Source: a virus
Length of the DNA stretch: 47,647 bases
Strand: one strand, 5' to 3'
IMG/VR virus record: IMGVR_UViG_3300027730_000044
Span: 1 to 47,647 of that record
Of this stretch, positions 42,283-47,647 are shown piece by piece. Each line of letters begins with the position of its first letter. Positions within the stretch are counted from its first letter, which is position 1. Both the position numbers and the translations under genes were made by a program. Below the pieces are notes generated by a model. That model ran no database searches. It worked only from the letters and a program-made list of their open reading frames with translations, and was not told where the DNA came from.

Positions 42283-43398
42283 TTACACACTATCACCTTC
42301 CATTTGCCCTTCTTCTTCACCGAACTCAATCTTAGTATCGTAGCTCACGTTTAAAGCATCATGGATGAATTTTCTATTTGTTGTTTTATATGCATCTAAC
42401 TCATCTGGATTAACATACCCATGTGGAGTTGATGCAATAACACCATTTCTTTCAATACCAGTAACATGGTTTTTCTCAGCTCTAATCTTAGCTTCGGTAC
42501 CGTATTGGAAGTCTTGGCCTAGAGCCTTAGCTGTCAATTTTTTAGTACCATGTGTTAAGATACCACCCAAGTGAACAATTAGTCTAGAATTAAAGAACAT
42601 AAATTCGCCACCTTTATGTTTAATAACTGTACCATTCATGCTATCCAGCCAAATCTTTTGAACACAAATAAATGTATTTGTAAACGGACTGTCTTCAGCT
42701 CTACTTGACGGAATCTTGAAGTTAACAATCCCTTGAAAAGCACCCATAGCACCAGCGTTCCACATATTGTTACTTGAATTGGAACAAGCTGATTTGTAAC
42801 AATTAAGGGTACCAATTGAATCCCAAAGGAAGCATAGGTTCATATTGAACAGGCCCTGCTCTTGTTTTTTAATCATTTCCGAAATAAATAACGCCACATC
42901 CTCAATTACTGGTTCACCTCTTGTTGGCTTTGATTTCATCTCACTGCTTTGGTGGTCATAATTCTTATATTTATTATACAAGTCACGACTTCTTACTAAC
43001 ATGAAGCCATCTGGTTTTTCTGTTATCTCACCAGTTTCCTCATTAACAACCTCAATGAACTTAACACCAACCAATTTGGCATGTTCAGTATTCCAATTAC
43101 CCTCAGTCTCAATTACTACTGCAAAATCACCTACCTTCTGACAACCAACAATGGCCTCATAAAAAGCTGTTGACTTACCCGTGTTCGAATAACCTCTTAC
43201 AAGGCTAACATAACCTCGTGGAAAACCAGGTAGTTTTATTGCATCGTGCCAAGCTTTTGAAAGCGGAATCCAAGATAATTCTTTGTCTTTTGGTTCTGAG
43301 TTTAATCCTTCTGATTCTAAGAATCCATCTAAATCGAAAGGTACTTTATTAATCGGTGGTTTACCACCATTTACAGTTTTACTAGGTAATTTTGCCAT
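42283..43398 (-). CDS. RecA/UvsX-like recombinase
   Basis: 371 residues. Walker A RGYSNTGKST (68-77), an adjacent VVIETEGNW segment in the place of the catalytic Glu motif, and Walker B NLCFLWDSIGTL near residue 190. The overall layout and length fit T4 UvsX. It forms filaments on ssDNA and drives strand invasion for recombination-dependent replication. The very C-terminus is acidic (EFGEEEGQMEGD). It is downstream of the ssDNA-binding protein gene, separated by a terminator at 43434-43455, so it may rely on read-through or on an unseen promoter in the short gap. Confidence 0.88.
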   Translation of the reverse strand: MAKLPSKTVNGGKPPINKVPFDLDGFLESEGLNSEPKDKELSWIPLSKAWHDAIKLPGFPRGYVSLVRGYSNTGKSTAFYEAIVGCQKVGDFAVVIETEGNWNTEHAKLVGVKFIEVVNEETGEITEKPDGFMLVRSRDLYNKYKNYDHQSSEMKSKPTRGEPVIEDVALFISEMIKKQEQGLFNMNLCFLWDSIGTLNCYKSACSNSSNNMWNAGAMGAFQGIVNFKIPSSRAEDSPFTNTFICVQKIWLDSMNGTVIKHKGGEFMFFNSRLIVHLGGILTHGTKKLTAKALGQDFQYGTEAKIRAEKNHVTGIERNGVIASTPHGYVNPDELDAYKTTNRKFIHDALNVSYDTKIEFGEEEGQMEGDSV

Positions 43399-43433
43399 TT
43401 TAAAGCATTAAAAAGATATCGTTATTTTAGGAC

Positions 43434-43455
43434 AAAAAAGGGTGATTCCTCACCC
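43434..43455 (-). terminator. Rho-independent terminator after ssDNA-binding protein gene
   Basis: GGGTGA / TCACCC stem (43440-43445 and 43450-43455), loop TTCC, with a T6 tract on the minus strand. It lies 37 bases after the stop of the ssDNA-binding protein gene, suggesting that this gene is made in excess over the following replication genes. Confidence 0.85.
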
Positions 43456-43491
43456 AATTTTGACATTAATTTTTATGGATTTACTTCCATT

Positions 43492-44382
43492 TTAGAATGG
43501 CAAGTCGTCTGATTCATCATCACCATCACCATGATTTTCAGCTGGTACGGAAGCCGCTAAGATACTGGATTTAACGTTCTCAACACCCAGTGTTAACTCA
43601 GTATCAAGGTTTTCAGTTTCAGTTTTTTCAGCTACGCTTGTTTTATCAACAAATGTCTTAGCATCCTTATCCCAAACTGGAACACCACCCTTAACGATAA
43701 TCTCCAAATAGTCGTAAGTCTTAACTGAGTACACATCTTCCCAAGTTCTTGTGTCAGCTAACCAAGTTTGAGCCAAAGCAGCATCTTCACTTAGTGGTGA
43801 TGGGTCTAAAGATACCACTGATGTAACAGTTGGGTTACCTTTCTGATTTCTATTAATCGTTATGATTAAATCACGACCAGTTTCTGGATGTGTAATATCT
43901 TTTTTCAAAGCCTTTACCATACCTAAAATCTTGTCAATTACACCATTTTTAGTATAATCATGGTTAAACCTCCAAAACTTAACACCTTCAGATTCTTTAT
44001 CCCTGTCGATAATCTTAACAACGTATACTTGTTTAGCTGAATACTTTTTAGCTAGTTCTTTATCGGCCTCGTTACCTGTAGATAACAATACTTCACGTGC
44101 CTCACAAAATGGACATGCTTCGCCTTTCTCATGCTTAAGACATGCGTATTTTGTTGACTTATTATCAATATAAGTCGTATGCACATGCATTGGTGAGAAT
44201 GGCGTTCCAGATGGATTTGGTAAAATCCTAATTGTTCTAGTTGCCGAATCAACACCTACTGGTAGGTATGTGCTGAAATAATTCTTTAAATCATAAACCT
44301 TATCTTTCTTCTCATATCGAGGTTTATTATTTTGTTCGTACTGTTCTAGCATCGCTACTAGAGGATTAATTTGTTCACTCAT
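43492..44382 (-). CDS. Single-stranded DNA-binding protein, T4 gp32-like
   Basis: 296 residues, near the size of gp32. The core has a zinc-binding cluster: Cys81, His84 (CLKH) and Cys90/Cys93 (CPFC). The N-terminus is short and basic, like the gp32 cooperative B domain. The C-terminus is strongly acidic and ends DDESDDLPF, the typical SSB tail that recruits replication proteins. It coats ssDNA at the fork and during recombination and guides the helicase and recombinase. It has the best host-type promoter region of the window (44436-44465) and its own terminator, consistent with strong independent expression. Confidence 0.92.
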   Translation of the reverse strand: MSEQINPLVAMLEQYEQNNKPRYEKKDKVYDLKNYFSTYLPVGVDSATRTIRILPNPSGTPFSPMHVHTTYIDNKSTKYACLKHEKGEACPFCEAREVLLSTGNEADKELAKKYSAKQVYVVKIIDRDKESEGVKFWRFNHDYTKNGVIDKILGMVKALKKDITHPETGRDLIITINRNQKGNPTVTSVVSLDPSPLSEDAALAQTWLADTRTWEDVYSVKTYDYLEIIVKGGVPVWDKDAKTFVDKTSVAEKTETENLDTELTLGVENVKSSILAASVPAENHGDGDDESDDLPF

Positions 44383-44435
44383 TTTCTTACGTTTTTTCTT
44401 AGTTTATGTTTGTTATTTATTCTCTTTTCTTGTTA

Positions 44436-44465
44436 CAAATATACTAAATATTTGGAGAAAGTCAA
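44436..44465 (-). promoter_or_regulatory. Bacteroidetes-type promoter (TTG-N19-TATATTTG)
   Basis: Coding strand TATATTTG at 44443-44436 with TTG 19 bases upstream (44465-44463). It is 54 bases before the ATG of the ssDNA-binding protein gene, giving a leader of about 45 bases. Confidence 0.7.
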
Positions 44466-44555
44466 GTAGTTTTTTAGTACTTATCTAGCTTTCAAAAACA
44501 AAGATACTAAGATTTTTGCCAACACACAAGTTAAAATTGAAAAAAGTTTTAAAAA

Positions 44556-44580
44556 AGATAAAGCCCCGATTTCGGGGCCT
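44556..44580 (-). terminator. Rho-independent terminator
   Basis: GGCCCCGAAATCGGGGCTT on the minus strand, a G/C-rich stem (44563-44568 with 44573-44578) and a tetraloop, followed by TTATCTTTTTT. It lies 6 bases after the stop of the acidic protein gene at 44586 and precedes the promoter of the ssDNA-binding protein gene. Confidence 0.88.
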
Positions 44581-44585
44581 TATTT

Positions 44586-45347
44586 TTAATATTCTTCTTC
44601 TTCGTAATCATTTAAGTTTTCCTCATCGTAGGATTTTGGTGAAAAGGATTTTTGAATCGTTGCGTCATTATAACCAACATTGACATCATCCTTTGTTAGT
44701 ATATACTCTTTAGGTTTTTTTTCTGTATCCATAACATCATACGCACCTTCTTTTTCTGACCAATAATCACCCAATTTTTGGTTAAATGGTGCAGAACTTA
44801 AAGACCTCATCTCCAATTTTTCAACTGGTGTTGGATTACGCTTAATAAATTCTCGCTCAAGACCATCAATCTTATCGTTTAACTTCGACATAGATGCTAC
44901 TCTAGCTTCTAAATTAGTTAATTTTTGTAGTAATTCTTCACTTTTTTTATTTGCCGCATCAGCAGAATCTTTTGCCTCTTGCGAACCCTTAACAAGTGAT
45001 GTTACGTCAACTTCTACATCCTCAGATGAAGGTTCTGGGGTCATATCTGGTTCTGGCGCTTGTGCTGGTTCTGGCATATCTGTCATATTTTCTTCTGAAC
45101 CATCACTCGGTGTATCAACACCTAATTGATTGGCTACATCCGCAGCACCAGCATCGGCAGCGTCATCTACTGGTTTAAACTCATCATTTTGAGCATCACC
45201 ATCTTCTTCAGAAATAGATGAACCTAGAATAATATCCTTATACTCAGGTGCTTCTTTTTTCTCTTGGTAGAAATCATATTCACACAAAAGCCTAAACTTC
45301 TTTAATTCCTCATTTAGTAATTCTGGCTTAAATTTAGTTTTTTTCAT
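44586..45347 (-). CDS. Acidic, Pro/Glu-rich coiled-coil protein, unknown function
   Basis: 253 residues. A helical N-terminus (ELLNEELKKFRLLCEYDFYQ), then a low-complexity acidic Asp/Glu/Ala/Pro region (about 45-115), a coiled-coil segment (about 118-168), a conserved-looking NPTPVEKLEMRSLSSAPFNQ segment (about 171-190), and a very acidic C-terminus (YEEEEY). It has the composition of a scaffold or capsid-assembly protein, but this is only composition. It shares one base with the stop of the 65-residue gene upstream and ends at a strong terminator. A structural or assembly role is a guess. Confidence 0.65.
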   Translation of the reverse strand: MKKTKFKPELLNEELKKFRLLCEYDFYQEKKEAPEYKDIILGSSISEEDGDAQNDEFKPVDDAADAGAADVANQLGVDTPSDGSEENMTDMPEPAQAPEPDMTPEPSSEDVEVDVTSLVKGSQEAKDSADAANKKSEELLQKLTNLEARVASMSKLNDKIDGLEREFIKRNPTPVEKLEMRSLSSAPFNQKLGDYWSEKEGAYDVMDTEKKPKEYILTKDDVNVGYNDATIQKSFSPKSYDEENLNDYEEEEY

Positions 45348-45544
45348 TAGTATAGTAGTTGTCTTCCGTCTTCAGTTATTATCTTTTTGTTGATGCGCTC
45401 AACAATACTCTTATCGCCTTTAATGATACAAACACCTGAACTACAATCCATATCGTTTGTTTTACCGTTTTCTAACATTGCATCTAGAGCTTTGTCTAAG
45501 TCAGCTGATTTATTTACATCTAAGTTTGTTTGTTTATTTCCCAT
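45347..45544 (-). CDS. Small protein, unknown function
   Basis: 65 residues beginning MGNKQTNLDVNKSADLDKAL, with a Cys pair in MDCSSGVCIIKGD that could bind metal or form a disulfide, and a C-terminal KIITEDGRQLLY segment. An exact late-type motif lies 29-39 bases before the start. It is translationally coupled to the acidic 253-residue protein (one-base overlap), so the two may act together. No family is recognised. Confidence 0.65.
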   Translation of the reverse strand: MGNKQTNLDVNKSADLDKALDAMLENGKTNDMDCSSGVCIIKGDKSIVERINKKIITEDGRQLLY

Positions 45545-45572
45545 AAATTAATGTTTAACTAGTCGTTATCTT

Positions 45573-45583
45573 ATTATAAATAT
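45573..45583 (-). promoter_or_regulatory. Late-promoter-like motif ATATTTATAAT
   Basis: Exact ATATTTATAAT on the coding strand, 29 bases before the ATG at 45544; starts the two-gene unit of the 65- and 253-residue proteins. Confidence 0.5.
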
Positions 45584-45612
45584 CTTATAATAACAAAAAA
45601 ACCCATTAATAT

Positions 45613-46206
45613 CTAAGCATTTCTTAATGAAAATAAATAAGGTATGTATTTAGACACATTTGAAAATATTTGAAAATCATGCTTTAAATCGGTAACCTTA
45701 TCATCAGTTAATAATATATCACAACTTAGTCTTATCTTGGTCATTATCTTATCAACATCAAGTCCAATAAATTCTAATAGCTTTAAATCAATACCAAAGA
45801 CATATTCATGCCCATAGATGTATACCATCGAGCCACTTAAATAAGCAATCTTATTATTGATATTTAATATCTTCCTAATAATCTTTACTAGGGTTTTTGG
45901 CTTGTATTGTATTGGGTCAACAAAGATGTAAGATAATTTATTTAATAAATCACCATATACCTTCAGTATAAACCAATTTAAGTCTTCAGAATGCTTATCA
46001 CGCTTTTCTGTCCTCTTAAAGGTCCAATATACATTATCAGATATTAATATCTCCCCAATGTCAAAATTAGGATAGTGTTTATTAACATAGTCGTAACCAA
46101 TGACTAGTGTCGGTAATCCAACTATAATATCGTCAATAGATGACACCACATTAAACTCTTGTGGTGCAGATATTTTATCTACCGAAACTATATTTCCAAT
46201 CTTCAT
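45613..46206 (-). CDS. Hypothetical protein
   Basis: 197 residues, alpha/beta, starting MKIGNIVSVDKISAPQEFN. A basic segment (KTLVKIIRKILNINNKI) lies around residues 105-120. No membrane helix, zinc motif or nuclease signature is visible. It has the best-matching host-type promoter of the window directly upstream (TTTG-N20-TATCTTTG, 46211-46242), with the ATG only four bases after the -7 box, so it is probably an early gene with a nearly leaderless transcript. No family is recognised. Confidence 0.65.
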   Translation of the reverse strand: MKIGNIVSVDKISAPQEFNVVSSIDDIIVGLPTLVIGYDYVNKHYPNFDIGEILISDNVYWTFKRTEKRDKHSEDLNWFILKVYGDLLNKLSYIFVDPIQYKPKTLVKIIRKILNINNKIAYLSGSMVYIYGHEYVFGIDLKLLEFIGLDVDKIMTKIRLSCDILLTDDKVTDLKHDFQIFSNVSKYIPYLFSLRNA

Positions 46207-46210
46207 CTTA

Positions 46211-46242
46211 CAAAGATACGATTATTAAACTGGTTTAGCAAA
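46211..46242 (-). promoter_or_regulatory. Bacteroidetes-type promoter (TTTG-N20-TATCTTTG)
   Basis: Full match to the Bacteroidetes consensus on the coding strand: TTTG at 46242-46239, 20-base spacer, TATCTTTG at 46218-46211, four bases before the ATG at 46206. The -33 element lies inside the end of the lysin gene. Confidence 0.7.
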
Positions 46243-47595
46243 TATTTGCGATTCTATTTTTCGTCTTTTTATTAAACCATTTAAGACTTTACCCTCAGAT
46301 GTTATTGGACCCTCCCCAATTAGTTTTGCAGCAAGTATATAGTCTTCTTTCTTTACTGCATCTGATATACCTCTATCTATTAGTCTTTTTGGTCCACCAT
46401 TGTATGCATAAGAAATTAAGCTAGCTTTTTGATTATCATTTAATAATGTCCATTCATTATTACCAATATTTGAAATTACTATCGGAGCAAATCTCTCCTC
46501 TATATCATAAGATAAGGACCAAGTAGCTTGTTCAAGGGTAAATGTTGTACCTTGTAAGACATCAACTGGTGTTGCACCTAAACTTTCCACTATTCTATCT
46601 GTGCCGTAGCCACCTCTATAATTACCAGCATCTAAGATTGCAACACTTGAAAAACCCTCAAACGTCTTTATTATTGTTGTAGCTCTACTAACCCAATCAT
46701 CACTTAGGTCTTTGACCATCTCTAATTGCGATTTATCTGGTAATATATTTGGGTAAGCTGCTGATGTTATTTCACCAGTACCATCAGATTTATTAACATA
46801 CTTATCATCACAATTTATATAAACAGCTTCTTTTCCATCTAATCCAATCGGATTTAAAATATCCCCAAATATACCAAGTGTATCAGTATTTATAGTAATT
46901 GACGTAGGCTTACCTTTATATGTTGGGTTTTTTCTAATAAAACAAGGAGCCGATTTACCATGATATTCAAAATGCCAAAATTCTTCAGTACCATTACCGT
47001 CTCTTAATGGCGCTGGTATTAACCAACCATACTTATAACTATTTTCAATCAACCAAACCAATGATTCATTTACATTAAAATTAAAACCTTCTTCTACGTT
47101 TGGTTTATTATTTTCCAATTTATAATTTCGTATTATGTCACCATTTTTTTTGTAAAATTGAAAGTCAACAGCAACACCCCATCCATGCATAGATGTACCT
47201 GGTAAAGCTGCCGCCCCTTTTGGTTTTGATTTATATAGATTTTCTTGGACTTCAATAGTCCTAAACATACTGGTAATTCCAGCATATGTACCATTCTCAC
47301 CAACGAAACCATTATCTTTCATCCACGTTAACCAAGCAGTTAACATAGTATTTAACGAAGTAGCTGCTTGTGGTATCAGTAGCTTAGAGTTAGCTGTATT
47401 ATCAATACCTTTTGGTATTTCTGGTTTAACAAGTTTATTTGCATCAATTACGTTATCAAAATAACCATTAAAAGCACCAGTTTCAATTAATGTTACTACT
47501 ATTGGTGCGAAAGTACCGTTAACTCTAGGTGCTAGAGTCGTTAAGTTATTACTTAACGTTGAATCACCAGCCTTAATTGTTTCTAGGAATGACAT
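46225..47595 (-). CDS. M15 peptidase + GH24-type lysozyme fusion (cell-wall hydrolase)
   Basis: 456 residues. The first half is an M15/VanY-type peptidase with SMHGWGVAVDF (His137, Asp144) and EEFWHFEYHG (Glu205, His208), which should cut peptide cross-links. The second half is lysozyme-like: FEGF with Glu313, Asp322 nine residues on, GGYGTD, and SLISYAYNGGP near the C-terminus. At the site of the T4 lysozyme catalytic Thr the sequence reads NYRGGYG, so that residue is not Thr. Two wall-cutting activities in one protein suggest a tail-associated lysin or an endolysin. The frame stays open upstream of this ATG to the window edge (another 17 codons), so the true start may lie outside. Confidence 0.85.
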   Translation of the reverse strand: MSFLETIKAGDSTLSNNLTTLAPRVNGTFAPIVVTLIETGAFNGYFDNVIDANKLVKPEIPKGIDNTANSKLLIPQAATSLNTMLTAWLTWMKDNGFVGENGTYAGITSMFRTIEVQENLYKSKPKGAAALPGTSMHGWGVAVDFQFYKKNGDIIRNYKLENNKPNVEEGFNFNVNESLVWLIENSYKYGWLIPAPLRDGNGTEEFWHFEYHGKSAPCFIRKNPTYKGKPTSITINTDTLGIFGDILNPIGLDGKEAVYINCDDKYVNKSDGTGEITSAAYPNILPDKSQLEMVKDLSDDWVSRATTIIKTFEGFSSVAILDAGNYRGGYGTDRIVESLGATPVDVLQGTTFTLEQATWSLSYDIEERFAPIVISNIGNNEWTLLNDNQKASLISYAYNGGPKRLIDRGISDAVKKEDYILAAKLIGEGPITSEGKVLNGLIKRRKIESQIFAKPV

Positions 47596-47647
47596 ATAAA
47601 AATCGGATGTTGTGAATATTGGTGATTTTGTTGCTTTTATTCTAACG

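Noticed and set aside
1-47647. Alternative genetic code (stop-codon reassignment)
   Set aside because: Long conserved proteins such as NrdB, gp6 and the gp46-like ATPase read through with standard code and end at family-typical lengths.

Overview
The window is part of a genome of a tailed, contractile-tail (T4-like) bacteriophage that very likely infects a Bacteroidota host. The T4-like assignment rests on baseplate proteins of the gp6 and gp25 families and on a T4-style replication and recombination set: gp41-type helicase, a separate primase, gp46/gp47-type nuclease, UvsX/RecA-type recombinase, gp32-type ssDNA-binding protein and RNase H/FEN-type exonuclease. The host inference rests on four things: a phage-encoded sigma factor that resembles the short primary sigma factor of Bacteroidetes; promoters of the form TTG-N18..20-TAnnTTTG; SprB-like repeats, a family known from gliding-motility adhesins of Flavobacteriia; and the general lack of Shine-Dalgarno sequences, with A-rich leaders instead. 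The DNA is AT-rich. Every substantial gene is on the minus strand, so the genes are transcribed from high to low coordinates. The one candidate plus-strand ORF has 19 codons (9316-9375).

Layout from high to low coordinates (the direction of transcription): 47647-46225, an M15 peptidase plus lysozyme fusion. 46206-44586, three small genes of unknown role. 44382-38251, the replication block: ssDNA-binding protein, recombinase, FEN nuclease, an unknown protein, DnaB-type helicase and ribonucleotide reductase beta. 38238-34414, ribonucleotide reductase alpha broken into two genes by a split intein, with a GIY-YIG homing endonuclease gene between the halves. 34307-12152, the baseplate and tail-fibre block: gp25, gp6, a small membrane protein, a 1231-residue protein ending in SprB-like repeats, several unrecognised virion proteins, a YadA-head-like fibre with 23 tandem 14-residue repeats, and two related collar/fibre-type proteins. 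12105-10368, a RuvC-like resolvase, a second GIY-YIG endonuclease and a leftover copy of a resolvase 3' end. 10328-4938, primase, PD-(D/E)XK nuclease, gp47, a coiled-coil protein and gp46. 4863-3485, a UVR-motif protein and the sigma factor. 3416-510, a membrane protein, an amidase-like protein, an unknown protein and a spanin-like overlapping pair, which together look like a lysis/envelope region. 419-1, two small genes, the last cut by the window edge.

Two promoter classes can be read by eye. Bacteroidetes-type promoters precede several DNA-metabolism genes. A different motif, ATATTTATAAT on the coding strand 7-40 bases before the start codon, precedes mainly virion genes and both homing endonucleases. 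I infer early/middle and late classes, with the phage sigma factor a candidate regulator. Rho-independent terminators separate several blocks. No gap between genes exceeds 300 bases; the longest, 44383-44585, holds a promoter and a terminator.

The standout system is the fractured nrdA. The two pieces carry matching intein halves placed exactly at the active-site cysteine, and the endonuclease start lies in a large inverted repeat that also contains the stop codon of the upstream piece.
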